64,000 bases of DNA from Prescottella equi (GTDB taxonomy: Bacteria; Actinomycetota; Actinomycetes; Mycobacteriales; Mycobacteriaceae): NCBI RefSeq assembly GCF_020171745.1, contig NZ_JAIVAH010000011.1, positions 1 through 64,000 of the forward strand. The letters are read 5' to 3'. This document shows, one piece after another, positions 8,264 to 16,563 of this stretch; position 1 is the first letter of the stretch; every line of letters starts with the position of its first letter. The position numbers were made by a program, and so were the translations under genes. The notes under the pieces are model-generated. The model ran no database searches, was not told the origin of the DNA, and saw only the letters and a list, made by a program, of their open reading frames with translations.

Positions 8264-9484
8264 GTGCAGTCTTTGCAGACCGGTGCCGCACCGGCCGCAC
8301 CGGCCCGGGCCGGCGTCGGCGCCTCGGCGGTGCTGCTCGTCGCGGGCTTCGTCCTGATCAGCGCGAACACTCGCGTCGCCTTCGGTCAGATCGGCCCGCT
8401 GGCGCCGGTCGCCGGATTCGACGCCTCCACCGTCACCCTGCTCGGGCTGATCCCGCCGCTGGTCATGGGACTGTTCGCGCCGCTCGCCGTCGTCGCCCGC
8501 CGACGCCTCGGCGAGGAGCGTGCGCTGTTCGCCGCCAGCGCCCTGCTCCTCGTCGGGGCGCTGGTCCGGATGGCGGGGATGCCCGGACTGATCGCCGGCA
8601 CCGTCGTCGTCAGCATTGCGACCGCGGTCGTGAACGTCCTCGTCCCGGTGTTCGTGCGCAAGCGGTTCGCGCCCGAACGGACGGGCGTGATGATGGGCGT
8701 GTACGCGATGTCGATGGGCGCCGGATCCGCCGTGATCGCCGCACTGATGATCCCGGTGTTCCGGGCGACCGGCGAATCCTGGCCGCCGGCAATCGGACTC
8801 GCCGTCATTCCGGCGGTCCTGGCGCTCGCCGGCACGGTTCCGCAGCTGCGGCACGCGAGCCGGCCCGACACCCACGCCGCGACGGCGGAACACGACCGGC
8901 CGCGGGTGCTGCGCACGTGGACCGCGTGGAGCCTGACGATCTTCTTCGGCATCCAGACGCTGCTGTTCTACGCGACGCTCGCGTGGCTGCCGTCGATCCT
9001 GGTGGCCGCCGGAGTAGCCGACGGGACGGCCGGAAACATGCAGGCGCTGTTCATCGTCGGCGTCGCCGCGGGTGGGCTGGTGGCACCGATCCTCGCGGCC
9101 GCGAGCATCGACCAGCGCCCCCACATCCTGGCGATCGTCGCCGTGTGCGCCGCGGGCTTCGCGGGCCTACTGATCGCGCCCGGCACCGTGCCCGTCGTGT
9201 GGGCGTTGATCCTCGGTGTCGGACTGGGCGCCGGGCAGGCCGTCGCCGGTGTGCTCTACGCCCGGCGCGGGCGCACGCCGGACCACGTGGCCGCGCTGTC
9301 GACGGTGGCACAGACCGGTGGCTACCTGATCGCGGCGACCGGCCCGATCCTCGCGTCGCTGCTGCACGACGCCACCGGCTCGTGGACCGCACCGGTCACC
9401 GCATTCCTCGTCCTGCTGGCCGTCAACGCCGGCGCGAGCATGCGCGCCGGATACGACCCGAAGCCGGGAAGACAGGCAGGCTGA
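8264..9484 (+). CDS. MFS transporter, CynX/NimT type
   Basis: A 406-aa protein with about 12 hydrophobic segments and sequence features of the cyanate/2-nitroimidazole (CynX/NimT) branch of the major facilitator superfamily (NTRVAFGQIGPL near the N terminus; VLIPVFVRKRF-like loop). I chose the GTG at 8264, preceded by GAAAGGAAC; longer in-frame readings would cross the operator and the divergent merR gene. Divergent from merR across a palindrome, so induced export or uptake of a small organic compound or drug is likely. The substrate cannot be read from sequence. Confidence 0.85.
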   Translation: MQSLQTGAAPAAPARAGVGASAVLLVAGFVLISANTRVAFGQIGPLAPVAGFDASTVTLLGLIPPLVMGLFAPLAVVARRRLGEERALFAASALLLVGALVRMAGMPGLIAGTVVVSIATAVVNVLVPVFVRKRFAPERTGVMMGVYAMSMGAGSAVIAALMIPVFRATGESWPPAIGLAVIPAVLALAGTVPQLRHASRPDTHAATAEHDRPRVLRTWTAWSLTIFFGIQTLLFYATLAWLPSILVAAGVADGTAGNMQALFIVGVAAGGLVAPILAAASIDQRPHILAIVAVCAAGFAGLLIAPGTVPVVWALILGVGLGAGQAVAGVLYARRGRTPDHVAALSTVAQTGGYLIAATGPILASLLHDATGSWTAPVTAFLVLLAVNAGASMRAGYDPKPGRQAG

Positions 9485-9502
9485 CGACGAGTGCCGCCGG
9501 AC

Positions 9503-9922
9503 TCACGGAAGCACGAAACAGGCCGGACCCAATGGGATTCCCGTTCCCACCGGCACTGTCACGTCGGGACCGCCCGCCGACGTGTGGTACGCCATGATCC
9601 GGTGATCACCGGGGGTGCGCGGAATCCACCCGACTGTGGCCGTACCGTTCAGAACGGGCGCCAGCGCGCTCGGCAGGATCGTGGCCTGCTGGAAATCGAA
9701 GAACGAGACGGGGTTCGGCCACGTCGTCTCCGCGGTCACCGCATAGATGCAGTTGGTTCCGAACTTCTCCTCGAAACCACGCTCCGGGGTCCACGTGTAG
9801 CTGAGTCCGGGATGGGCATCCACTCGAACGACGTCGGCCGCGGCCGTCGGCACGCCGAGGATGAGTGCCGAGAGCGCCGTACCGGCCACAACAGAGCCGA
9901 CCGTCCCTTTTGTTAATTTCAT
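9503..9922 (-). CDS. Secreted hypothetical protein, 139 aa
   Basis: Starts MKLTKGTVGSVVAGTALSAL, a Sec signal peptide likely cut after the TAAA stretch near residue 29. The mature part of about 110 residues has two cysteines (NCIYAV and the C-terminal ACFVLP) that could form a disulfide, and several aromatic beta-like segments. No family recognised. It is monocistronic, facing the divergent DNA-binding protein gene across about 100 bp. Confidence 0.7.
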   Translation of the reverse strand: MKLTKGTVGSVVAGTALSALILGVPTAAADVVRVDAHPGLSYTWTPERGFEEKFGTNCIYAVTAETTWPNPVSFFDFQQATILPSALAPVLNGTATVGWIPRTPGDHRIMAYHTSAGGPDVTVPVGTGIPLGPACFVLP

Positions 9923-9985
9923 GCCGGTTTCATCGCACGGGAGTGGCCCGCATTACACGTCGCGCCCAAATGGTGTGAACATCTT

Positions 9986-10008
9986 GTTGTCAATACTTCG
10001 TTGACAAC
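9986..10008. promoter_or_regulatory. Inverted repeat, likely operator
   Basis: GTTGTCAA (9986-9993) and TTGACAAC (10001-10008) form a perfect 8-bp dyad separated by 7 bp, just ahead of the gene for a helix-turn-helix protein. The right arm contains TTGACA, a consensus -35 hexamer. It is a good candidate for an autoregulatory operator; the cognate protein is inferred from position only. Confidence 0.55.
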
Positions 10009-10020
10009 GCGGGTTCCTCA

Positions 10021-10443
10021 ATGGATGCTCGAAGCATGACCTCGGACGAATTCACCCCACCCAACCCGAGCAGGGAGCGCGTCCATCGGGAGTACGCGGC
10101 CCTGTTCCGGATCATCGAACGCCACGGCGCCACCCCCGAACAGCGGGCGCGTCAGTCGCACCCCGAAATCCTGGAACCCCTGGGAGCCATCCGGGTCGTG
10201 GCGGCACTGGCGGGCGGCGTTCACACTCCCGAGCCCGGCGAACCGGATGTCGACGATGCCGACATCACCGCGGCCCTCGGACTCTTCCCGAAGGCCCGCG
10301 CCGAGATGGATCAGCTCGAGGCGTTGTTTCTGCGTATCGCTCGCCAGCGCGGAATGACCTGGCGCGAAATCGCGTTCGGGCTGGGGCTGGGAAGCACCCA
10401 GGCGGCACGGCAGAGATACGAGCGACTGGTCGAACGCACCTGA
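10021..10443 (+). CDS. Small helix-turn-helix DNA-binding protein
   Basis: 140-aa soluble protein. The C-terminal third (MTWREIAFGLGLGSTQAARQRYERL) reads as a helix-turn-helix resembling sigma-factor region 4 or response-regulator recognition helices. The N-terminal part is charged and helical. Such short proteins are common in rhodococci and are usually annotated only as DNA-binding. Start ATG 10021 is used; ATG 10036 (MTSDEF) is an alternative. A 23-bp inverted repeat lies immediately upstream and suggests autoregulation. Confidence 0.75.
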   Translation: MDARSMTSDEFTPPNPSRERVHREYAALFRIIERHGATPEQRARQSHPEILEPLGAIRVVAALAGGVHTPEPGEPDVDDADITAALGLFPKARAEMDQLEALFLRIARQRGMTWREIAFGLGLGSTQAARQRYERLVERT

Positions 10444-10453
10444 GCTCAACACA

Positions 10454-10496
10454 CGTGTAGGGCCCGAAGCCGGTGAGAGACTTCGGGCCCTACACG
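10454..10496. terminator. Strong bidirectional terminator hairpin
   Basis: CGTGTAGGGCCCGAAG (10454-10469) pairs perfectly with CTTCGGGCCCTACACG (10481-10496): a 16-bp stem and 11-nt loop between two converging genes. Confidence 0.8.
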
Positions 10497-10522
10497 AGTC
10501 GGCCGGTTCACGGCCACACCCG

Positions 10523-10654
10523 CTAGACGAGCAGCGCGGCGAACGCCCCGATGGCGGCGATCAGACCGGCGAAAGCCCCCACCGCTTCCGCACCTGCGAC
10601 AACCTGATCGAAGTCGACCGAACCCAGAGCCGTAGCGAACTCCTCAGAACCCAT
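10523..10654 (-). CDS. 43-residue hydrophobic peptide
   Basis: ATG at 10654 follows AAAGGGGAAG, a very good ribosome binding site. The peptide starts with a short acidic segment (MGSEEFATALGSVDFDQ) and ends in an uninterrupted hydrophobic Ala/Gly/Leu/Ile helix (GAFAGLIAAIGAFAALLV). There is no cleavable signal. A 16-bp-stem terminator follows. Small acidic/hydrophobic peptides without signal sequences are known as mycomembrane channel subunits in Corynebacterium (PorA 45 aa, PorH 57 aa). Similarity here is in size and character only, so the porin idea is inference. Confidence 0.65.
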   Translation of the reverse strand: MGSEEFATALGSVDFDQVVAGAEAVGAFAGLIAAIGAFAALLV

Positions 10655-10819
10655 TGTCTTCCCCTTTGTTCCCGTGAAGCTGGTGCTTCGTCTCAGTCGC
10701 CGTTGTCGGCGCCACTGCATGTGTAGCGGACTGCGACAACGGATTCCAAGCGGGGAAGGCCCTGAATCGCAATCCATTACAGAATGGAAACGCTCGAGCG
10801 CACGGGCGTAAAAATGGCG

Positions 10820-13318
10820 TCATACGTCGTTAACACCGAGGGTCCGGACGCGCAGATCCCGGGCCAGGTGATCGCGCTGTTCGAGCACCAGGCGCCGCAG
10901 CGCAGCGGGAGCATCAGCGTTGGCCGTCAGCCAGGCGTCGACCGAATCGAGCGAATCGGACGCCGGGAACAGGCCCAGCACGATGCGCCGGGCGATCTCG
11001 ATGCTCCGCGACCCCCATACGTCGCGGATCGCCGCGAAGTAGGCGTCGTCGTACGACGCGATCAGGTCGCGCCGGTCGCCGGCCCGGAACCCACCGATGA
11101 CGGCGTCGAGTTGGTCGTTGCTGAGCCCGAGGTCCTCCAGGGCGGCCCGCCAGGCCTCGTCCTTGACCTCCGCCAGCGGGCGGGCCGTTAGTGCGCGCAG
11201 GTGAGCGGTGCGGCCGGACGCGGTGTCGTCGCGGCCGAGTTCGGCGTCGAGGTCCGGCGTATCGGCATGCCCCGTCGCGGCGAGCGCGGTCCACAGCGCC
11301 CAGCGCAGATCCGGATCGAGTGACAGGCCGTCGGGTGCCGGTGCGGCGCCGTCGAGCACGGCGCGGATCTGCGGCGCGAAGCGATCGTCGACGACCGCTG
11401 CCGACGCCACCGCCCGCGCCCACGCCAACTGCGCACCCGAACCGGGCCGCGCGTCCCACAGCGCCGCCCAACACGATTCGAGCCACCGGCCCCGCCACTC
11501 GCCACGTGCCGTATCCGGAAGGTAATGCGCGACGGCATATCCGGCGTTCGCGAGGACCGCCGCCATCAGTGCGGTGTTGGTCTCCGACGGCGCAAAGGCC
11601 TGCGCCATCGCCAGGTAGCGTTCGGGGGCGAGTTCGCCGTCCCGGGTGGCGTTCCACAGCGCCGACCAGATCAGCCCCCGGGCCAGTGGGTCGACGACGC
11701 GATCCAGCGACCGCTCCACGGTGTCGAGCGAGCCGGCGTCGAGCCGGACCTTCGCGTACGTGAGGTCGCCGTCGTTGAGCAGGCGCAGCGGCGCGTCCGG
11801 CAACTCGACCGGCGTGCGTTCGTTCTCGAGGTCCAGCTCGATGCGCTCGCGGCGAACGAGGTTGCCCGACTCGTCGAAGTCGTAGAGTCCCAGCGCGATC
11901 CGGTGTGGCCGCGGATCGGTCTGCACGATCTCGTAGCCACCGGCGCCGCGTTCGAGGGTCAGCGTCGACATCCCCGTGGTCTGGAGCCACGCCCGCGCCC
12001 AGGCGGCGAGGTCGCGGCCCGACGCCTCCGACAGCTCCGCCAGCAGGTCCGCCAGCGTGGTGTTGCCGAAGGCGTGCGCACGGAAGTAGCTGCGCGAGCC
12101 CTCGAAGAACGCGTCCCGGCCGACGTACGCGACCAGTTGCTTGAGCACACTGGCGCCCTTCGCGTACGTGATGCCGTCGAAGTTCAGTTTCGCGGCCTCG
12201 AGGTCGACGATGTCGGCAACGATCGGGTGCGTCGTCGGCAGCTGGTCCTGCGAGTACGCCCACGCCTTGCGCCGATTCGCGAACGCGACCCACGCATCGG
12301 TCCACTCGGTGGCCTCCGCGCTCGCGAGCGCACCCATGTAGTCGGCGAAGGACTCCTTGAGCCACAGGTCGTCCCACCACACCATCGTGACGAGGTCGCC
12401 GAACCACATGTGCGCCATCTCGTGCAGGATCGTGTTCGCCCGCCCCTCGTACTGCGCGGCGGTCGCGGCGCCGCGGAACACGTAGGCCTCGGTGAACGTG
12501 ACGCAGCCCGGGTTCTCCATCGCACCGAGGTTGTACTCGGGAACGAACACCTGGTCGTACTTGCCCCACGGGTACGGGTAGTCGAAGTTCTCGGCGAAGA
12601 AATCGAGGCCCTGGCGGGTCACCTCGAAGATCGTGTCGGCATCCAGGTGGCGGGCGAGCGAAGCGCGGCACAGCACACCGAGTGGAATATCGAGATCGCC
12701 TCGGCGCCATTTCGATTCGACGCGGTGATACGGACCGGCGACGATCGCGGTGATGTACGTCGAGATGGGCAGAGTGGGGGAGAACTCCACCCACTGCCGG
12801 TCCCCGTCGTCCTCCACGATCGCGGCGGGGCGGTTGGACACCACCTCCCAGCCGGACGGTGCGGTGACGGCGAACGTGAAGGGCGCCTTCATGTCCGGCT
12901 GCTCGAAGCATGCGAACACCCGGCGCGCATCCGCCGGCTCGTACTGCGTGTAGAGGTACGTCGCACCGTCGACCGGATCCTGGAAGCGGTGCAGCCCTTC
13001 CCCGGAACGGCTGTATCCGCCCACCGCACTGACCACGACGGTGTTCGAGCGCCGCAAGCCGTGCAGCGGAATCCGGGCGCCGTCGTACTCCACGTCGACG
13101 AACTGGCCGTTGACGATCACCGAACGCACCTCGAGGCCGAGGAAATCGAGCCACGTCTCCGACTCGGTGGCGTCGAACTCCACCGTCGTGGTGGTCAGGA
13201 ATCCCGCCTCGGTCTCGTCGGGGGCGTCCGTCACGTCCAGTTCCACCCGATATGCGCGGACTGTCACGGCCGCCGATCGTGCGGCGGTCTCGGAGCGGGT
13301 CAGATTCGCGATACTCAC
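10820..13318 (-). CDS. pepN: Aminopeptidase N (M1 family)
   Basis: 832-aa zinc metallo-aminopeptidase, cytosolic, removing N-terminal residues from peptides. The exopeptidase motif GAMEN is at residues 265-269, the zinc motif HEMAH at 299-303 with the third ligand E322 in KESFAD. The N-terminal beta domain, catalytic thermolysin-like domain and C-terminal helical ERAP1-like domain are all present and of normal length. GTG start. Monocistronic, divergent from an enoyl-CoA hydratase. Confidence 0.95.
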   Translation of the reverse strand: MSIANLTRSETAARSAAVTVRAYRVELDVTDAPDETEAGFLTTTTVEFDATESETWLDFLGLEVRSVIVNGQFVDVEYDGARIPLHGLRRSNTVVVSAVGGYSRSGEGLHRFQDPVDGATYLYTQYEPADARRVFACFEQPDMKAPFTFAVTAPSGWEVVSNRPAAIVEDDGDRQWVEFSPTLPISTYITAIVAGPYHRVESKWRRGDLDIPLGVLCRASLARHLDADTIFEVTRQGLDFFAENFDYPYPWGKYDQVFVPEYNLGAMENPGCVTFTEAYVFRGAATAAQYEGRANTILHEMAHMWFGDLVTMVWWDDLWLKESFADYMGALASAEATEWTDAWVAFANRRKAWAYSQDQLPTTHPIVADIVDLEAAKLNFDGITYAKGASVLKQLVAYVGRDAFFEGSRSYFRAHAFGNTTLADLLAELSEASGRDLAAWARAWLQTTGMSTLTLERGAGGYEIVQTDPRPHRIALGLYDFDESGNLVRRERIELDLENERTPVELPDAPLRLLNDGDLTYAKVRLDAGSLDTVERSLDRVVDPLARGLIWSALWNATRDGELAPERYLAMAQAFAPSETNTALMAAVLANAGYAVAHYLPDTARGEWRGRWLESCWAALWDARPGSGAQLAWARAVASAAVVDDRFAPQIRAVLDGAAPAPDGLSLDPDLRWALWTALAATGHADTPDLDAELGRDDTASGRTAHLRALTARPLAEVKDEAWRAALEDLGLSNDQLDAVIGGFRAGDRRDLIASYDDAYFAAIRDVWGSRSIEIARRIVLGLFPASDSLDSVDAWLTANADAPAALRRLVLEQRDHLARDLRVRTLGVNDV

Positions 13319-13444
13319 GCCCTCGATCCTGCCAGCCGCGGGAGCACTCCGAGGTATCTCCCGTCATCCACCCGGACGCCACCTGCACCGCGCCACGGGG
13401 CGTCGTAGCATCGGCTTGCGGGCGCTCGACGGAAGAGGTGCGAC

Positions 13445-14224
13445 ATGGACGATCCGATCACGACCCACGTCGACGGCGCGACGGGCATCGCGCGTCTCGT
13501 CCTGAACCGGCCCGAACAACGGAACCCACTGTCCACCAGCATGATGCGATCCGTCACCGCCACGCTTCGAAAGCTCGGTGACGACGAATCCGTCCGCGTC
13601 GTGGTCCTCTCCGCGACCGGCCCGGTGTTCTCCGCCGGCCACGACCTGTCCGAAATGGTCGGACGCAGCCTCGAGGACGAGCAGGAGATCTTCGAGGTGT
13701 GCACCGAGATGATGGACGCCGTCCAGGCGATCCCACAACCGGTGATCGCGGCCGTCCAGGGTCCGGCGATCGCGGCGGGATGCCAACTGGCCGCGTCATG
13801 CGACCTCGTCGTGGCGGCGTCGACCGCGGTGTTCGGAACACCGGGTGTACGGATCGGGCTGTTCTGCTCCACCCCGATGGTGGCGCTCAGCCGCGCCGTC
13901 GGGCGCAAGCGTGCGATGCAGATGCTGCTCACCGGGGAGACCATCGACGCGAACACGGCAGCGGAGTGGGGGCTGGTCAATATCGTTGCCGCACCGGACC
14001 AACTGGACGTTCGGGTGAACGAGTTGGCCACGAGGATCGTCGAGTCCAGCCCCCTCACGCTGGCGATCGGCAAGCAGGCGTTCTACCGCCAGATCGATCT
14101 TCCCCAGGACGAGGCGTACGAACTGATGTCCCAGACGATGGCCGACAACGCGGTCACGTGCGACGCGCAGGAGGGCATGAGCGCGTTTCTCGCCAAGCGG
14201 AAACCGAAGTGGACGGGCAAATGA
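13445..14224 (+). CDS. Enoyl-CoA hydratase/isomerase family protein
   Basis: 259-aa crotonase-fold protein. The oxyanion-hole regions SAGHDLSEM and GPAIAAGCQLAASCDL are conserved, and the C-terminal part ends in the usual helices (AYELMSQTMADNAVTCDAQEG). It probably hydrates or isomerises an acyl-CoA in fatty-acid or aromatic catabolism; the substrate is unknown. It stands alone between pepN (divergent) and a terminator. Confidence 0.88.
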   Translation: MDDPITTHVDGATGIARLVLNRPEQRNPLSTSMMRSVTATLRKLGDDESVRVVVLSATGPVFSAGHDLSEMVGRSLEDEQEIFEVCTEMMDAVQAIPQPVIAAVQGPAIAAGCQLAASCDLVVAASTAVFGTPGVRIGLFCSTPMVALSRAVGRKRAMQMLLTGETIDANTAAEWGLVNIVAAPDQLDVRVNELATRIVESSPLTLAIGKQAFYRQIDLPQDEAYELMSQTMADNAVTCDAQEGMSAFLAKRKPKWTGK

Positions 14225-14229
14225 GAACG

Positions 14230-14268
14230 ACGGGTGGTCCGGGACGATTCACGTCGCGGACCACCCGT
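14230..14268. terminator. Bidirectional terminator hairpin
   Basis: ACGGGTGGTCCG (14230-14241) pairs with CGGACCACCCGT (14257-14268), a 12-bp perfect stem between two converging genes. Confidence 0.7.
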
Positions 14269-14309
14269 GCTCACCGATGTCCGTCACCGAGGGCGACGGG
14301 ACATCCACC

Positions 14310-15923
14310 TCACTTCAGGAGCGAGTTCCGGCGGCGGAGCAGTGCCCATCCGACGACGCCACCGGCCGCGATCAGCAGCGCGACGCCGGCAGCGACCATG
14401 CCGCCGTTCGACGAGCCGCCGTCAGCGCCGAGACCGGCGTCGATCAGCCCGGGCGCGCCGCCACCCTGCGGAGCCGCGTCGGGGCGGGGCTGGGTGCCCG
14501 GATCGGCGGGCGGGGTAGCGGTGCCGGTGGTCGGCGCACCCGGCGCAGGGGGTGCGACGGGCGTCTCCGGCGCAGCAGGCGGGGCCACCTGGGTCGGTTC
14601 GCTCGAACCGGCGGGCGCTTCGGCCCAACCGCTGGAACCGGCAGGCAGGTCCACCGAACCCAACGCCAGCGAACCCAGCGCGAGCGAGCCGAGTCCACCG
14701 ATGACCGGGATGATCGGGATGTCCACCGAGCCCGAGGCCGGATCGCCGGACAGCGACGCGCTGGACTCACCGGACTCCACCGGATTGTTCCGCGGATCGG
14801 TGCCGATCGCCTGCGCGACATTGTCGACGCGGCCGGTATCGATATCGGCCTGGGTGAGCGTGTACTCGGCGTAGCAGGTCACGCCTTCACCGGGTTCGAT
14901 CGATTCCGCCCTGGTCGGGCAGGTGACCTTCGACAGCTCGCCGGATCCGGTGAAATCGACCTCGTCGATCGAAACGTCGGACACCGGAACGTCACCGGAG
15001 TTGGTGACCGCGAAGCTGTAGGTGACCTCGGTCCCGACGGCGAACTTCGCGGGATCCGACGGGGAGGCGGTCTTGACCAGCTCCAGCGCGGGCGCCATCG
15101 GCGTCGGCACCGTCACCGACGACGGCTCCGACTCCTCGAATCCGTCGTCCTCGACGGTTGTCCACCCACCCAATGCCGTTGCGGTGTTGTCGACGAAACC
15201 GGCCTCCACGTCGTCCTCGGTGATCGTGTAGGTGGCCGTGCACACCGCGGTCAGCGTCGGCAGCAGGGCTTCTTCGGGACAGACCGCGACGGGAGCTTCG
15301 CCGGTTCCGGTGAACGCCTGCTCCCTGATGAAGAGGTGAACGAGTCGAATGTTGCCGGTGTTCGTCACCGCGAACGAGTATTCGATCTGCTCGCCTGCCT
15401 CGAAATCCCCCCACGTAGCACTCTTCTCGAGGGTGAGCGACGGCGCGGCCGCATACGGGACGACGTACGACGCCTCGTTGGAGCGGATCCTCTCGGCGGC
15501 GCCCTCCGGCAATGCCGTCGCGGCCGCCGCAAAGCGGACCTCACCCGCCTCGATGTCGGCGTCCGTCAACGTGTAGTCCACGGAACATCGCAGTCCCCCA
15601 GTAGGTTCGAGCACTTCCGGGTCGGTCGGGCAAGTGATGTCCGACAGTGTGCCGGATCCGGTGAACGAGATCGTCTCGATCTGAACGTCACCCAGCCGAC
15701 CGTCACCCGCGTTCGCGACCCCGAACCGGTAGGTGATCGACTGTCCGGCCACGAAGCTGTCGGCATCGTTCGGGGCCGACCACATCTCCAACGAGACCCG
15801 CGGCGACGGGGCGGGCTCGGCGGTCGCCGACGCCGTCGTGGCCGTCAGCGCCCCGGCCACCATCGCCGCCGACACAACAACCTGTAAGGCGCCTTTCAGG
15901 AAAGCACCGTTCCTTAGTTTCAT
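14310..15923 (-). CDS. Secreted DUF11-repeat surface protein with C-terminal membrane anchor
   Basis: 537 aa. A signal peptide (MKLRNGAFLKGALQVVVSAAM, cleavage near ATAEPA) is followed by three DUF11-like beta-sandwich repeats of about 120-125 residues. Each has the pattern '..G..ITY.F.V.N.G......V.I....FTGSG....CP......L.PG....C...YTLT..DI..G.V.N.A.A.G'. A Pro/Ala/Gly-rich wall-spanning stretch then leads to a hydrophobic segment and a basic tail (WALLRRRNSLLK). There is no LPxTG motif, so anchoring would be by the membrane segment, not sortase. Cysteines occur in pairs per repeat. Likely a cell-surface protein; partner unknown. Confidence 0.82.
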   Translation of the reverse strand: MKLRNGAFLKGALQVVVSAAMVAGALTATTASATAEPAPSPRVSLEMWSAPNDADSFVAGQSITYRFGVANAGDGRLGDVQIETISFTGSGTLSDITCPTDPEVLEPTGGLRCSVDYTLTDADIEAGEVRFAAAATALPEGAAERIRSNEASYVVPYAAAPSLTLEKSATWGDFEAGEQIEYSFAVTNTGNIRLVHLFIREQAFTGTGEAPVAVCPEEALLPTLTAVCTATYTITEDDVEAGFVDNTATALGGWTTVEDDGFEESEPSSVTVPTPMAPALELVKTASPSDPAKFAVGTEVTYSFAVTNSGDVPVSDVSIDEVDFTGSGELSKVTCPTRAESIEPGEGVTCYAEYTLTQADIDTGRVDNVAQAIGTDPRNNPVESGESSASLSGDPASGSVDIPIIPVIGGLGSLALGSLALGSVDLPAGSSGWAEAPAGSSEPTQVAPPAAPETPVAPPAPGAPTTGTATPPADPGTQPRPDAAPQGGGAPGLIDAGLGADGGSSNGGMVAAGVALLIAAGGVVGWALLRRRNSLLK

Positions 15924-16053
15924 TCTCCGTGCCCTTTTCGCTCAATTGCCAATGGGAACGGCTCGCGACTTTCCCCGCAAAGCCGATAAACAACGCATTC
16001 TGGATACACAAAGGTCAGCACGGCCGGGCGGAGTGTGACGCAGCGCACACACC

Positions 16054-16085
16054 AAGGTGGTTCGGGACAAAGGTGGTTCGGGACA
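16054..16085. repeat. Perfect 16-bp tandem duplication upstream of mihF
   Basis: AAGGTGGTTCGGGACA occurs twice head to tail (16054-16069 and 16070-16085), in the noncoding region between the surface-protein gene and mihF, about 115 bp before the mihF start. It could be paired binding sites or a recent slippage duplication. Confidence 0.6.
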
Positions 16086-16199
16086 TTCGGGACGAAGTAG
16101 GGCGTTCCGCTCGACACGCGGAGCCAACTTGCCGCGCGCAGAAGCCGATTGCGTTCTAGCCTGGGGACCATTCCGGGTACCGCGAGAGAGAGGCACATC

Positions 16200-16514
16200 A
16201 TGGCATTGCCCACGTTGACCCCCGAGCAGCGCGCCGCCGCCCTCGAGAAGGCAGCAGCATCCCGCAAGGCTCGCTCCGAACTGAGGGAAGGCCTCAAGTC
16301 GGGCAAGCTGACGCTGGTGGAGGTTCTCGACAAGGCAGACACCGACGAACTGGTCGGTAAGACGAAGGTGTTGTACCTGCTCGAATCCCTGCCGAAGGTC
16401 GGCAAGATCAAGGCTCGCGACATCGCCGAGTCCGTCGGCATCGCCGAGACGCGTCGCGTTTCCGGCCTGGGCGCCCGTCAGCGCGCCGATCTGATCGCCA
16501 AGCTCAGCAGCTGA
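16200..16514 (+). CDS. mihF: Integration host factor, actinobacterial type (mIHF)
   Basis: 104-aa basic nucleoid protein of the actinobacterial mIHF family, essential in mycobacteria and needed for phage L5 integration. The C-terminal H2TH-like region is clear (LLESLPKVGKIKARDIAESVGI, RRVSGLGARQRADLIAKL). Start chosen at ATG 16200 with GAGAGAGAGG upstream; this gives the typical 104-105 residue form. A 16-bp-stem terminator follows directly. Confidence 0.93.
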   Translation: MALPTLTPEQRAAALEKAAASRKARSELREGLKSGKLTLVEVLDKADTDELVGKTKVLYLLESLPKVGKIKARDIAESVGIAETRRVSGLGARQRADLIAKLSS

Positions 16515-16527
16515 CGCAGTAGCTCTT

Positions 16528-16563
16528 CGGAACGGCCCGCGCTCTACAGCGCGGGCCGTTCCG
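16528..16563. terminator. Strong bidirectional terminator overlapping the eutC stop
   Basis: CGGAACGGCCCGCGCT (16528-16543) and AGCGCGGGCCGTTCCG (16548-16563) form a perfect 16-bp stem with a CTAC loop. The eutC stop codon (TAG on the minus strand, 16544-16546) lies in the loop, so the terminator serves mihF from one side and eutBC from the other. Confidence 0.85.

Noticed and set aside
14310-15923. Sortase-anchored (LPxTG) protein
   Set aside because: C terminus has a hydrophobic span and basic tail but no LPxTG-like motif.
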